Below are positions 1 to 8,398 of a stretch of DNA of 64,000 bases, one piece after another. The notes under the pieces were generated by a model. The model was given only the letters and a program-made list of their open reading frames with translations, had not been told where the DNA came from and ran no database searches. Position 1 is the first letter of the stretch. Each line of letters opens with the position of its first letter. Position numbers and translations under genes: made by a program. Origin of the DNA: Shinella zoogloeoides (GTDB lineage: Bacteria; Pseudomonadota; Alphaproteobacteria; Rhizobiales; Rhizobiaceae); the NCBI RefSeq assembly GCF_033705735.1, contig NZ_CP131130.1, positions 1,243,001 through 1,307,000 on the forward strand, given 5' to 3'.

Positions 1-417
1 GTACTGGTCGCCGAAGGCGTGGCGGCCGACGATGATCGGCTTGGTCCAGCCGGGAACGAGGCGCGGCACGTTCTTGCAGATGATCGGCTCGCGGAAGATG
101 ACGCCGCCGAGGATGTTGCGGATCGTGCCGTTCGGCGACTTCCACATCTTCTTTAGCTTGAATTCCTCGACGCGGGCTTCGTCCGGCGTGATGGTGGCGC
201 ACTTGACGCCGACGCCGTGCTTCTTGATGGCGTTGGCCGCGTCGATCGTCACCTGGTCGTCGGTGGCGTCGCGGTTCTCCATGCCGAGGTCGTAATATTC
301 GAGGTCGATATCAAGGTAGGGGTGGATCAGCTTGTCCTTGATGAACTGCCAGATGATGCGCGTCATCTCGTCGCCGTCGAGCTCGACGACGGGATTGGCG
401 ACCTTGATCTTTGCCAT
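1..417 (-). CDS. icd: NADP-dependent isocitrate dehydrogenase (N-terminal 139 residues; cut by window edge)
   Basis: Isocitrate dehydrogenase of the TCA cycle: oxidative decarboxylation of isocitrate to 2-oxoglutarate with NADP+, in the cytosol. The reading frame runs off the left edge, so only the amino-terminal third is present. It begins [20 protein letters not shown] and includes the [11 protein letters not shown] helix, [10 protein letters not shown], and [11 protein letters not shown], the substrate-binding SPNGTIRN segment typical of the eukaryote-like (monomer-fold class II) Icd found in rhizobia. The ATG at 415-417 has AGGTTCCC just upstream. The gene is divergent from the small secreted protein at 635. 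Identification is secure; the C-terminus is not visible. Confidence 0.95.
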   Translation of the reverse strand, partial: MAKIKVANPVVELDGDEMTRIIWQFIKDKLIHPYLDIDLEYYDLGMENRDATDDQVTIDAANAIKKHGVGVKCATITPDEARVEEFKLKKMWKSPNGTIRNILGGVIFREPIICKNVPRLVPGWTKPIIVGRHAFGDQY

Positions 418-481
418 GGGAACCTCGTGTTTTCTGAGGGGCTGGGCGCCCCGGATCGTGGACTTGAAAGAACCGCTTGGC

Positions 482-509
482 CCTATAGCACTCGCGGCCG
501 GGAAGGCAA
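482..509 (-). promoter_or_regulatory. Candidate sigma-70 promoter for icd
   Basis: Read on the minus strand, TTGCCT (504-509) and TATAGG (482-487) are separated by 16 bases and lie 65 bases upstream of the icd ATG. Each hexamer matches the consensus at four positions. A short GGGGC-TGGGC-GCCCC hairpin (438-452) lies in the leader. Prediction by inspection only. Confidence 0.35.
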
Positions 510-634
510 AGCCGACCAATGGATGAGGCGGTTTATTTTCGCGGGCGGGCGGAATAAGTTTTGCCACGATTCCGTCTCAGGAAGGTCTGCCCGCGGTGGG
601 CTGCCCGGGCCTTCCGCCACCAATGGAGAATGCG

Positions 635-1210
635 ATGTCGCGTTTCGGTCTGGCTGCGCTTGCCCTTCTGCTTCCCCTGTCCGCCGAGGCGGCCGATTTC
701 AAGGCGCCGGTCGCCGAAATCATGTCCGCGGCGACCAGCAACTGGCAGGACACAGGAACGGACAACGACAATCCGGCACCCTATACGGATTATTTCAGCG
801 AGGATTTCCTGACGCGCCTCTACAGCAAGGATTTCGTTGCGAAATACCGGGAAGCCGCGAAATACCCCGCCTATGAGGACGGCGGCTCGCCCTTCGACTA
901 CGATCCGATCATCGGCGGGCAGGATGGCTGCGCCCTCAAGGATGTGGTGACGACCGAAGGCCAGCCGGCGAACGGCGCGGAAGACGTCACCGTCACCTTC
1001 GACAACAGCCATTGCTTCGGCGAGCGCGCCTCCGACTGGCAGCCGGAGAAGCTGGTCTTCAAGGTGGTCGAGGAGGATGGCCGGGCCGTCATCGACGATA
1101 TCGAGCGCACCAGCTTCGAGGAGGGCGCGTCGCTGAAGGAGGAATTGCAGCAGATCGCCGAGGAAGGACCGAACGGCGGGGCCGGCAGCGCCGCCGAAAA
1201 TCCGGACTGA
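635..1210 (+). CDS. Conserved secreted protein of unknown function
   Basis: A 191-residue protein with a clear Sec signal peptide: MSRF, a hydrophobic core (LAALALLLPL) and an AEA-AD cleavage site near residues 19-20. The mature part is acidic and contains YTDYFSEDFLTRLYS and a C-terminal stretch (VIDDIERTSFEEGASLKEEL) resembling small periplasmic proteins with an NTF2/DUF3828-like fold, but I cannot assign a family with certainty. The start at 635 is chosen because GGAGA at 625-629 is well spaced and the signal peptide begins there; upstream in-frame starts (596, 623) would add a non-hydrophobic tail. It is divergent from icd and probably monocistronic, because a repeat element follows. Confidence 0.75.
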   Translation: MSRFGLAALALLLPLSAEAADFKAPVAEIMSAATSNWQDTGTDNDNPAPYTDYFSEDFLTRLYSKDFVAKYREAAKYPAYEDGGSPFDYDPIIGGQDGCALKDVVTTEGQPANGAEDVTVTFDNSHCFGERASDWQPEKLVFKVVEEDGRAVIDDIERTSFEEGASLKEELQQIAEEGPNGGAGSAAENPD

Positions 1211-1267
1211 GCGCCGCGCGCACTTTCCATTTCGGGCGGCTTGTGTCAGTGAGACCCCGAATTTCTG

Positions 1268-1368
1268 GAGCATTTCCAGCAAAAGCGCGCAGCGGTTTTG
1301 CGTTTGGAAATGCGGCAAAACAAAAAGGTAGAGCGTTTTCGCGATTCTGAAAAAAAGCGAAAATGCTC
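1268..1368. repeat. Rhizobiales palindromic intergenic repeat, long composite copy
   Basis: Starts GAGCATTTCC and ends GAAAATGCTC, giving an inverted repeat about 100 bases across. An inner pair, GCATTTCC...GGAAATGC, surrounds the AGCAAAAGCGCG-AGCGGTTTTGCG core. The left half matches the copies at 2219-2262 and 18087-18140; the right half (GAGCGTTTTCGCGATTCTG...) is present only here. This element type is abundant between genes in Rhizobiaceae. It sits between the secreted-protein gene and trmJ and contains an ATG (1363) that could be mistaken for the trmJ start. Confidence 0.8.
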
Positions 1369-1383
1369 TGGGGATATTTGGGC

Positions 1384-2217
1384 ATGGCAGGCACGAACAG
1401 CGAACGCACGCTGATCGCCGAAGGACCGGCGATCATCCTCGTTCATCCGCAACTGGGCGAGAACATCGGCATGGTGGCGCGCGCCATGGCGAATTTCGGG
1501 CTGGCGGAACTGCGCCTCGTCAACCCGCGCGACGGCTGGCCGAGCGAGAAGGCGATCTCCGCCGCCAGCAAGGCCGATCACGTCATCGAGGCCGCAAAGG
1601 TCTATCCCTCGCTGGAAGAGGCCGTCTCCGACCTCGAATTCGTCTATGCCACCACGGCGCGCGATCGCTACGGCTACAAGGAGGTCCGCTCCCCGGTCGT
1701 CGCCGCGGACGACCTGCGCACGCGCTTTCGGGCCGGGCAGAAGACCGGCATCCTCTTTGGCCGCGAGCGCACGGGCCTCACCAACGAGGAGATCGCGCTC
1801 GCCGACGAACTGGTGACCTTCCCGGTCAATCCTGCCTTCGCTTCGCTCAACCTCGCCCAGGCCGTGCTCCTCATGAGCTACGAGTGGATGAAGAGCGGCC
1901 TTGCCTCCGTCGAGGACACGCCCTTCGACGCGCTGCCGCAGCGCCCCGCCAAGAAGGAAGAACTGCAGGGCCTCTTCGATCACGTGGAAGAGACGCTGGA
2001 TGCGCGCGGCTACTTCCGCCCCGCCGAAAAAAAGCCCAAACTGGTGGAGAACCTGCGCGCCATCCTGACGCGCCCTTCCTTCACCGGCACGGAGATCCAG
2101 GTCTTGCGCGGTATCGTTTCCTGCCTCGATCGCTTCACGCGGGAATCGCCGCGCGGCGCGACCAATCCCAATCGCACCCGCAACCGCCGGCCCAAGGTGC
2201 CCCGTGACGTCGAATAG
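1384..2217 (+). CDS. TrmJ-like SPOUT RNA methyltransferase
   Basis: A 277-residue SpoU/TrmH-superfamily methyltransferase, closest to TrmJ, which 2'-O-methylates tRNA position 32 using S-adenosylmethionine. Visible motifs are the N-terminal [20 protein letters not shown] (motif 1, residues ~18-37), the knot motifs [15 protein letters not shown] and [13 protein letters not shown], and a C-terminal extension ([16 protein letters not shown]) typical of TrmJ. The ATG at 1384 (GGGGAT upstream) is preferred over the ATG at 1363, which lies in the repeat. A second repeat copy begins at the stop codon, just before murI. The family is sure; the exact tRNA target is inferred. Confidence 0.88.
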   Translation: MAGTNSERTLIAEGPAIILVHPQLGENIGMVARAMANFGLAELRLVNPRDGWPSEKAISAASKADHVIEAAKVYPSLEEAVSDLEFVYATTARDRYGYKEVRSPVVAADDLRTRFRAGQKTGILFGRERTGLTNEEIALADELVTFPVNPAFASLNLAQAVLLMSYEWMKSGLASVEDTPFDALPQRPAKKEELQGLFDHVEETLDARGYFRPAEKKPKLVENLRAILTRPSFTGTEIQVLRGIVSCLDRFTRESPRGATNPNRTRNRRPKVPRDVE

Positions 2218-2218
2218 A

Positions 2219-2262
2219 ACATTTCCAGAAAAAGTGGGAACCGGTTTTTCGTCCGGAAATGT
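2219..2262. repeat. Rhizobiales palindromic intergenic repeat, short copy at the trmJ/murI junction
   Basis: ACATTTCC (2219-2226) and GGAAATGT (2255-2262) form the outer arms, with AGAAAAAGTGGGAACCGGTTTTTCGT between them. It starts immediately after the trmJ stop and its right arm overlaps the probable GTG start of murI at 2261. Confidence 0.75.
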
Positions 2263-3052
2263 GATCGAACAGGGCGCGAAGCCCATCCTCATGTTCGACA
2301 GCGGCATCGGCGGCCTCACCGTGCTGCGCGAGGCGCGCGTGCTGATGCCGGAGCGGCATTTCACCTATGTCGCCGACGATGCCGGCTTTCCCTATGGCGG
2401 CTGGGAAGAGCCGGCGCTGAAGGCGCATATCGTCGAGCTCTTCGGCAAGCTCCTGAACGAGCACGACCCGGAAGTCTGTGTCATCGCCTGCAACACCGCC
2501 TTCACGCTCGTCGGCGCGGACCTGCGCGCCGCCTTTCCGCACATGCCCTTCGTCGGCACCGTCCCGGCCATCAAGCCCGCCGCCGAGCGCACGCGCTCCG
2601 GCCTCGTCTCGGTGCTTGCGACACCCGGCACGGTCAAGCGCGCCTATACGCGCGACCTCATCCAGTCCTTCGCCAGCCAGTGCGACGTGCGCCTCGTCGG
2701 CTCGGAAAACCTCGCCCGCATGGCCGAGGCCTATATCCGCGGCGAGAGCCTTTCCGATCAGGCGGTGCGCAGCGAGATCATTCCCTGCTTCGTCGACGAG
2801 ATGGGCCGCAAGACCGATATCGTCGTGCTCGCCTGTACGCATTATCCCTTCATGGCGAACCTCTTCCGCCAGCTCGCCCCCTGGCCGGTCGACTGGCTCG
2901 ACCCCGCCGAGGCGATCGCCCGCCAGACCCGCCGCCTCGTCCCGCCGCTGGAAACCATCGCGCCCGGCGAGGACATCGCCGTCTTCACCTCCGGCAGGCC
3001 GGATTTCGCGACGTGCCGGCTGATGCAGGGTTTCGGTCTGCGCGTCGTCTGA
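2261..3052 (+). CDS. murI: Glutamate racemase
   Basis: Converts L- to D-glutamate for peptidoglycan precursors, in the cytosol. Motifs: [11 protein letters not shown] with the Asp/Ser pair (residues 13-14), CNTAF with the first catalytic cysteine (Cys77), and ACTHYPF with the second (Cys192, numbered from the GTG). Length is 263 residues, normal for the family. The start is debatable. An ATG at 2204 overlaps the end of trmJ and would add 19 residues translated mostly from the repeat ([15 protein letters not shown]), which no function requires. GTG at 2261 removes this but has only a weak upstream GGA. I prefer 2261. It is probably co-transcribed with trmJ. Confidence 0.93.
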   Translation: MIEQGAKPILMFDSGIGGLTVLREARVLMPERHFTYVADDAGFPYGGWEEPALKAHIVELFGKLLNEHDPEVCVIACNTAFTLVGADLRAAFPHMPFVGTVPAIKPAAERTRSGLVSVLATPGTVKRAYTRDLIQSFASQCDVRLVGSENLARMAEAYIRGESLSDQAVRSEIIPCFVDEMGRKTDIVVLACTHYPFMANLFRQLAPWPVDWLDPAEAIARQTRRLVPPLETIAPGEDIAVFTSGRPDFATCRLMQGFGLRVV

Positions 3053-3171
3053 CGCGGCATTCCTGTGGGTTTTTCAAAAGCCGGGCGCGACGGGCGTTGA
3101 TTTCGTGTTAGGGCTTGCCGGCCCTCCGCAGGCGGCCGGGCGAATCGGATTTTTCAGGAACGAGGAACGGG

Positions 3172-4683
3172 ATGAAGGTCGGCATCGACATGGGAACGGT
3201 GCAGGGCGGTGCACCGGCCAGGCTCGATATCGAGGAACTGCTGGCGACGCGCCTGCTCGTGCAGGGCAATTCGGGATCGGGCAAGTCGCATCTCCTGCGC
3301 CGTCTGCTCGAGCAGTCCGCGCAATGGGTGCAGCAGGTCATCATCGATCCCGAGGGTGACTTCGTCACGCTGTCGGACCGCTTCGGCCATGTGGTGGTCG
3401 ACGGTGAGCGCACGGAGGCGGAGCTTGTCGGCATCGCCACCCGTATCCGCCAGCACCGCGTTTCCTGCGTGCTCTCGCTGGAGGGCCTTGAAGCCGACGA
3501 GCAGATGCGCGCGGCCGGCATCTTCCTCAACGCGCTGTTCGATGCGGATCGCGACTACTGGTATCCGGTGCTCGTGGTCGTGGACGAAGCGCAGCTCTTT
3601 GCTCCTGCCGTCAGCGGCGAGGTCTCTGAAGACGCGCGAAAACTGTCGCTCGGCGCGATGACGAACCTGATGTGCCGCGGCCGAAAGCGCGGCCTTGCCG
3701 GCGTCATCGCCACGCAGCGCCTCGCCAAGCTCGCCAAGAACGTCGCCGCCGAAGCCTCCAACTTCCTGATGGGCCGCACCTTCCTCGACATCGACATGGC
3801 GCGCGCCGCCGATCTCCTCGGCCTCGACCGGCGGCAGGCGGAAATGTTCCGCGACCTGCCGCGCGGCTCCTTCGTCGCACTCGGCCCGGCGCTGTCGCGC
3901 CGCCCGCTGCCGGTGACGATCGGTGCCGTTGAGACCTCCGCGCGTTCGACCAGCCCGAAGCTGATGCCGCTGCCGGATGCGCCGCAGGATGTCGAAGACC
4001 TGATCTTCACGCCGGACCCGGAAGAATTCACCCGTCCCATCGTCCGCCGCGCGTCACCTGCGCCGCGTCCGACGACGGATATACTCGCCGAGCTCTCCCG
4101 TGCACGGCCGGAGCCGGTGCAGACGGAGGCGAAGGCCCCCGCACCGGAGATTTCGGCGGAGGAGCGCGAAAGCCTGCTCGATCAGGCGCTCGCCGAAATC
4201 CTCGCCAACCCCGAGGCTGCTTTCCGCGCCGATGCCGAGCTGTTCCAGGATTTCCTCGTGCGCTGCCGCATCCGCCGCGTGCCCGGCGCGCCGCTCTCGC
4301 TGCCGGCTTTCCGGCGCAAGATGGCGGTTGCGCGCTCGGGCGTCGATGCCGAGACGGCGGCGACGGAGGTATGGGCGAGGGCGCTCGATCTGTCCCGCAG
4401 CGTCACCGAGGATTTGCAGGGCGTGTTCCTGCTTGTCGCGCAAGCGGCGGTGCGCGGGCTTGCCTGCCCCTCGGATGCGCGGATCGCGCGGGCCTACGGC
4501 ACCCATTCGGCCCGCCGCGCGCGCCGTCTCCTCGGCTATTTCGAGGAGCAGGGGCTGGTGGTCGTGCACAGCGACCTCGCCGGCCACCGCATCGTCGCGT
4601 TCCCCGATCTCGGCTGCGAGACGCTGCCGGGCGACGCCAACGGGCCGGACCTTGCGGATTCTCACCGCGATGCCGCCGAATAG
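3172..4683 (+). CDS. HerA/DUF87-type ATP-binding protein
   Basis: A 503-residue P-loop ATPase of the HerA/FtsK-like superfamily. Walker A is GNSGSGKS at residues 32-39 and Walker B is VLVVVDEAQ at 133-141. A later VIATQRLAKLAKN segment is typical of the sensor region of DUF87/HerA proteins. The C-terminal ~200 residues are alanine-rich and contain a winged-helix-like stretch (ARIARAYGTHSARRARRLLGYFEEQGLV). The partner nuclease NurA that goes with archaeal HerA is not seen nearby. The start at 3172 has GAGGAACGGG upstream; an in-frame start at 3115 lacks this. Role in DNA translocation is inferred from the fold only. Confidence 0.8.
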   Translation: MKVGIDMGTVQGGAPARLDIEELLATRLLVQGNSGSGKSHLLRRLLEQSAQWVQQVIIDPEGDFVTLSDRFGHVVVDGERTEAELVGIATRIRQHRVSCVLSLEGLEADEQMRAAGIFLNALFDADRDYWYPVLVVVDEAQLFAPAVSGEVSEDARKLSLGAMTNLMCRGRKRGLAGVIATQRLAKLAKNVAAEASNFLMGRTFLDIDMARAADLLGLDRRQAEMFRDLPRGSFVALGPALSRRPLPVTIGAVETSARSTSPKLMPLPDAPQDVEDLIFTPDPEEFTRPIVRRASPAPRPTTDILAELSRARPEPVQTEAKAPAPEISAEERESLLDQALAEILANPEAAFRADAELFQDFLVRCRIRRVPGAPLSLPAFRRKMAVARSGVDAETAATEVWARALDLSRSVTEDLQGVFLLVAQAAVRGLACPSDARIARAYGTHSARRARRLLGYFEEQGLVVVHSDLAGHRIVAFPDLGCETLPGDANGPDLADSHRDAAE

Positions 4684-4705
4684 TCGGATTTCCGGGCTTT
4701 CCGCG

Positions 4706-4734
4706 TTGACATCTTCCTGAAACCCGCCTAATGA
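4706..4734 (+). promoter_or_regulatory. Promoter for rpsD
   Basis: A perfect TTGACA (4706-4711), a 17-base spacer, then TAATGA (4729-4734). It lies 171 bases upstream of the rpsD start in the gap after the HerA-like gene. The -35 is ideal and the -10 is weaker, as often in alphaproteobacterial ribosomal promoters. Confidence 0.55.
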
Positions 4735-4745
4735 CCCCGCCAACG

Positions 4746-4836
4746 CCGGGCAGAAATGTCCGGTGTTTCATTTGACATGTCCCGTGGATTCTCCGGTCGC
4801 GATCGTGAGAAACCTGTCGGAACCCGAAAAAGGTTC
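4746..4836 (+). promoter_or_regulatory. Structured leader of rpsD mRNA
   Basis: Two hairpins lie between the promoter and the gene. The first is CCGGGCA-GAAA-TGTCCGG (4746-4763), a seven-pair stem (one G-U) capped by a GNRA tetraloop. The second is GAACC-CGAAAAA-GGTTC (4820-4836), which could alternatively pair AACCT (4811-4815) with AGGTT (4831-4835). S4 is a known autoregulator of its mRNA in other bacteria; that this leader does so is a guess. Confidence 0.35.
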
Positions 4837-4904
4837 AGAGGAGGGCGTGTTTCCTTCAGCCGATCCGGCAACGGAACGGCATAACAAGAACCAGAGGAAA
4901 TGCG

Positions 4905-5522
4905 ATGAGCAAGCGCGCTGCATCCAAGTACAAAATCGACCGCCGTATGGGCGAAAACATCTGGGGCCGTCCGAAGTCCCCGGTCAACCGCCGCGAATAC
5001 GGCCCGGGCCAGCACGGCCAGCGCCGCAAGTCCAAGCTTTCGGACTTCGGTGTTCAGCTCCGCGCCAAGCAGAAGCTGAAGGGTTACTATGGCGATATCC
5101 GCGAGAAGCAGTTCCGCGCGATCTTCGCTGAAGCCGAACGCCGCAAGGGCGACACCCCGGAGAACCTGATCGGCCTGCTCGAATCGCGCCTCGACGCGAT
5201 CGTCTACCGCGCCAAGTTCGTTCCGACGGTCTTCGCTGCCCGTCAGTTCGTCAACCACGGCCACGTCAAGGTCAACGGCGTCCGCGTCAACATCGGTTCC
5301 TACCGCTGCAAGCCGGGCGACGTCATCGAAGTCAAGGAAAAGTCCAAGCAGCTGGTTTCGGTTCTCGAATCCGTTGGCCTGGCTGAACGCGACGTTCCGG
5401 ACTACATCGAAGCCGACCACAACAAGATGACCGCGACCTTCGTTCGCGTTCCGGTTCTCTCCGACGTTCCCTATGCGGTCGTCATGGAACCGCACCTGGT
5501 CGTCGAATTCTACTCGCGTTAA
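4905..5522 (+). CDS. rpsD: 30S ribosomal protein S4
   Basis: Primary 16S rRNA-binding protein that nucleates small-subunit assembly. The protein is 205 residues, the normal length. It opens [20 protein letters not shown] with the alphaproteobacterial N-terminal domain, has [13 protein letters not shown], and carries the S4 RNA-binding domain ([28 protein letters not shown]). It stands alone here, as in other rhizobia, with its own promoter and a strong terminator. The start has AGAGGAAATGCG directly upstream. Codon use is the most biased in the window (mostly GAC, AAG, CGC, GTT), as expected for a highly expressed gene. Confidence 0.98.
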   Translation: MSKRAASKYKIDRRMGENIWGRPKSPVNRREYGPGQHGQRRKSKLSDFGVQLRAKQKLKGYYGDIREKQFRAIFAEAERRKGDTPENLIGLLESRLDAIVYRAKFVPTVFAARQFVNHGHVKVNGVRVNIGSYRCKPGDVIEVKEKSKQLVSVLESVGLAERDVPDYIEADHNKMTATFVRVPVLSDVPYAVVMEPHLVVEFYSR

Positions 5523-5550
5523 TTCGCGAGAGACGCCTTGCGCAATCCGG

Positions 5551-5584
5551 AAAAGCCGCCAAGAGATTGGCGGCTTTTTCTTTT
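5551..5584 (+). terminator. Rho-independent terminator of rpsD
   Basis: AAAAGCCGCCAA, a GAGA tetraloop, then TTGGCGGCTTTTT: a 12-pair stem followed by a T-rich tail (TTTTTCTTTT). It sits between the rpsD stop and the glsA ribosome-binding site; the ATG inside the frame at 5567 is in this hairpin and is not the glsA start. Confidence 0.9.
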
Positions 5585-5596
5585 GGGGGTACCCGC

Positions 5597-6526
5597 GTGA
5601 CAGACCTTCAGGCTATCGTCGAGGAAATCCATGCGAGCCTGTCGCCGCGGTGCGGCGAGGGCAAGGTGGCCGACTATATTCCGCAGCTTGCCCATGTGGA
5701 CCCTCAGAAATTCGGCATGGCCGTTGTCACGGTCGATGGCGAAACCCATCTTGCCGGCGACGCGGACGAGGCCTTTTCCATCCAGAGCATCTCAAAGGTC
5801 TTCACCCTGACGCTGGCGCTCGGCAAGCATGGCGAGGGCATCTGGAAGCGCGTCGGGCGCGAGCCTTCCGGCTCGGCCTTCAACTCCATCGTCCAGCTCG
5901 AACAGGAAGCCGGCATCCCGCGCAATCCCTTCATCAATGCCGGGGCTATCGCCATTACCGACCTCGTGCTCGCCGGTCACACGCCGAAGGAGGCGATCGG
6001 CGAGGTCGTGCGCTTCCTGCGCTATCTGGCGGACGAGGAGGATATCATCGTCGACCAGGCCGTGGCGCGCTCGGAGCAGGCGACGGGCTTCCGCAATTTC
6101 GCGCTCGCCAATTTCATGCGCTCCTTCGGCAAGCTCGACCATGCGGCCGAACTGGTGCTCGGCGTCTATTTCCATCAATGCGCGCTGGCGATGAGCTGCC
6201 GGCAGCTGGCGCGGGCAGGGCTGTTCCTCGCCAACAGCGGCACCAATCCGCTCACCGGCCACCGCGTCGTCTCGCATCTTCGCGCGCGGCGCATCAATGC
6301 CCTGATGCTGACCTGCGGCCACTACGATGGCTCGGGTGATTTCGCCTATCGCGTCGGCCTGCCGGGCAAGAGCGGCGTCGGCGGCGGCATCCTCGCCGTC
6401 GCGCCCGGAAAGGCCTCGGTCGCGGTCTGGTCGCCGGGCCTCAACGAGAACGGCAATTCGCTGCTCGGCTCGCTGGCGCTGGAAATGCTGGCAACGCGCA
6501 CCGGCTGGTCCGTCTTCGGGGCTTGA
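5597..6526 (+). CDS. glsA: Glutaminase
   Basis: Hydrolyses L-glutamine to glutamate and ammonia. It is a serine-dependent glutaminase with the beta-lactamase-like fold: [10 protein letters not shown] holds the SxxK dyad (Ser64, Lys67), followed by INAGAIA and NPLTGHRV. Length is 309 residues, standard for the family. I choose the GTG at 5597 because a GGGGG stretch lies 8-12 bases upstream and the protein then starts [11 protein letters not shown] as in homologues; the longer frame from 5567 would translate the rpsD terminator. It has the next gene, ttcA, 31 bases downstream and may be co-transcribed with it. Confidence 0.95.
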   Translation: MTDLQAIVEEIHASLSPRCGEGKVADYIPQLAHVDPQKFGMAVVTVDGETHLAGDADEAFSIQSISKVFTLTLALGKHGEGIWKRVGREPSGSAFNSIVQLEQEAGIPRNPFINAGAIAITDLVLAGHTPKEAIGEVVRFLRYLADEEDIIVDQAVARSEQATGFRNFALANFMRSFGKLDHAAELVLGVYFHQCALAMSCRQLARAGLFLANSGTNPLTGHRVVSHLRARRINALMLTCGHYDGSGDFAYRVGLPGKSGVGGGILAVAPGKASVAVWSPGLNENGNSLLGSLALEMLATRTGWSVFGA

Positions 6527-6557
6527 TTGTGCCGGCCGTTCGGGGCATTGCAGGCGC

Positions 6558-7424
6558 ATGATCTTTGCCCTTGCCGAAATCGAAGACGATGCACCGGAGG
6601 ATGGCCGCCATCCGCTCTTTGCCGATGCGCCGTCGAGCGTCTCCTTCAACAAGCTGCGCAAGCGCCTGCTCCGCCAGGTGCGGCAGGCGATGGACGATTT
6701 CGCCATGCTCAAGGGCCAGAAGCGCTGGCTCGTCGGCCTTTCGGGCGGCAAGGACAGCTACGGCCTGCTGGCGCTCCTCATGGACCTCCAATGGCGCGGC
6801 CTGCTGCCCGTCGAGTTGATCGCCTGCAATCTCGACCAGGGCCAGCCGAACTTTCCCAAGCACATCCTGCCGGAATACCTGAAATCCATCGGCGTGAAGC
6901 ACCGTATCGAATATCGTGACACCTATTCCATCGTGAAGGAGAAGGTGCCGACGGGGGCGACCTATTGCTCGCTCTGCTCGCGCCTCCGGCGCGGCAACCT
7001 CTATCGCATCGCCCGGGAGGAGGGCTGCGACGCGCTGGTGCTCGGCCACCATCGCGAGGATATCCTCGAGACCTTCTTCATGAACTTCTTCCATGGCGGG
7101 CGGCTCGCCGCCATGCCCCCGAAGCTCTTGAACGACGAGGGCGATCTGATGGTGCTGCGTCCACTCGCCTATGCGGCGGAGGACGACCTTGCGAAATTCG
7201 CCGCCGCCATGCGCTTCCCGATCATTCCCTGCGACCTCTGCGGCTCGCAGGACGGCCTCCAGCGCAATGCGATGAAGGCGATGCTCGCCGATATCGAGAC
7301 GCGCATGCCGGGCCGCAAGGACGCCATGCTGCGGGCGCTGGGCCACACCAACCCGCCCCATCTCCTCGATCCGAAGCTTTTCGATTTCTCCTCCCTGGAA
7401 ACGGTAAGACAAAATGACGATTGA
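6558..7424 (+). CDS. ttcA: tRNA 2-thiocytidine biosynthesis protein TtcA
   Basis: Thiolates cytidine 32 of certain tRNAs using ATP and an Fe-S cluster. The PP-loop SGGKDS is at residues 62-67. Two CxxC pairs (Cys137/Cys140 in [11 protein letters not shown] and Cys225/Cys228 in PCDLCGSQ) supply the cluster ligands. The [19 protein letters not shown] segment is typical of the family. Length is 288 residues, slightly shorter at the N-terminus than the E. coli protein. The last 11 bases overlap the next gene (7414), which indicates translational coupling. The link between ttcA and an IMPase-family gene is seen but unexplained. Confidence 0.93.
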   Translation: MIFALAEIEDDAPEDGRHPLFADAPSSVSFNKLRKRLLRQVRQAMDDFAMLKGQKRWLVGLSGGKDSYGLLALLMDLQWRGLLPVELIACNLDQGQPNFPKHILPEYLKSIGVKHRIEYRDTYSIVKEKVPTGATYCSLCSRLRRGNLYRIAREEGCDALVLGHHREDILETFFMNFFHGGRLAAMPPKLLNDEGDLMVLRPLAYAAEDDLAKFAAAMRFPIIPCDLCGSQDGLQRNAMKAMLADIETRMPGRKDAMLRALGHTNPPHLLDPKLFDFSSLETVRQNDD

Positions 7425-8232
7425 CATCAATGCGCTGGCTCTCGTGCTCGCACAGGCGGCCGAGGCCGAAATCCGCCCGCGCTTCCGCGCCCTCGGCAAG
7501 GGCGACATCCGCACCAAGGCGGACGCCAACGACCTCGTGACGGAAGCCGACGAGGCGGCCGAGCGCTTCATCAAGCGCGAGGTGACGGCGCAGTTTCCGG
7601 ACGTGCTGTTCGTCGGCGAGGAATCGGTCGCGGCCGATCCTGCGCTGCTGGGCAGGCTTGCGGATGCAGAGCTTGCCATCGTCGTCGATCCGATCGACGG
7701 TACCTTCAATTTCGCCGCCGGCGTGCCGCTCTTCGGCGTCATGGCGGCCATCGTTTCCGGCGGCGAGACGGTCGGCGGCATCATCTACGATCCGATGGGC
7801 GACGATTTCGTGATGGCGGAAAAGGGCGGCGGCGCCTGGCAGACGGGCGATCATCGCCCGGCGGTCCGGCTGAAGACACGCGGCGCCGCGCCGCTCGAGG
7901 CGATGACCGGCATGGCATCCACCAGCTTCCTCGACCGCGCGCGCCGCGCCCGCGTCCTGTCGAACCTCGCCAAGGTCGCCTTCGTCTCCAACTACCGCTG
8001 CGCTGCGCACGAATACCGCACCTTCGCGGGCGGCAACCTGCATTACCTCATGTACAACAAGCTGATGCCCTGGGATCACCTCGCCGGCACGCTGATCGCG
8101 CAGGAGGCCGGCGCCTATGCCGCCCGTTTCAACGGCTCGGCCTACAGGCCCCATCACGTCGAGGGCGGCCTGCTGCTGGCGCCGGACAGGGAAAGCTGGG
8201 AGATGCTCCGCCGCGAGGTCTTCGTCGACTGA
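7414..8232 (+). CDS. Inositol monophosphatase family protein
   Basis: A 272-residue Mg2+-dependent phosphatase of the IMPase/FBPase fold. Metal ligands are visible: GEES (Glu69/70), DPIDGT (92-97) and [15 protein letters not shown] (Trp220-Asp221). Substrate cannot be told from sequence: members dephosphorylate inositol phosphates, histidinol phosphate, or 3'-phosphoadenosine phosphate. The active-site arrangement is intact. The start overlaps ttcA by 11 bases and the gene ends before a strong terminator, so it is the last gene of the glsA/ttcA group. Confidence 0.88.
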   Translation: MTIDINALALVLAQAAEAEIRPRFRALGKGDIRTKADANDLVTEADEAAERFIKREVTAQFPDVLFVGEESVAADPALLGRLADAELAIVVDPIDGTFNFAAGVPLFGVMAAIVSGGETVGGIIYDPMGDDFVMAEKGGGAWQTGDHRPAVRLKTRGAAPLEAMTGMASTSFLDRARRARVLSNLAKVAFVSNYRCAAHEYRTFAGGNLHYLMYNKLMPWDHLAGTLIAQEAGAYAARFNGSAYRPHHVEGGLLLAPDRESWEMLRREVFVD

Positions 8233-8250
8233 GCGGAGCGCATTGAATGA

Positions 8251-8287
8251 AAAGGCCCGGCTGCATCCGCAGCCGGGCCTTTTGTTT
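8251..8287 (+). terminator. Strong terminator between convergent genes
   Basis: AAAGGCCCGGCTGC-ATCC-GCAGCCGGGCCTTT: a 14-pair stem with T-runs on both sides (TTTTGTTT on plus, TTTTCATTC on minus). It ends the IMPase-family gene and may also serve the converging MFS gene (stop at 8399), though 110 bases away. Confidence 0.9.
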
Positions 8288-8398
8288 GCCTTCAAACCTT
8301 GCCTCCCGTCATCCTCGGGCGCGATCCAAGGATCCACGCCGCGAAGAGGAGGGTAGGCTGGGAAGCGGAGCGGAACTGCATGCAGCCCCGCCGCCTTC

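Noticed and set aside
1363..1365. ATG as the trmJ start
   Set aside because: It lies in the repeat element; the ATG at 1384 fits the family N-terminus.
4772..4777. A second TTGACA upstream of rpsD
   Set aside because: No acceptable -10 sequence lies 16-18 bases downstream.
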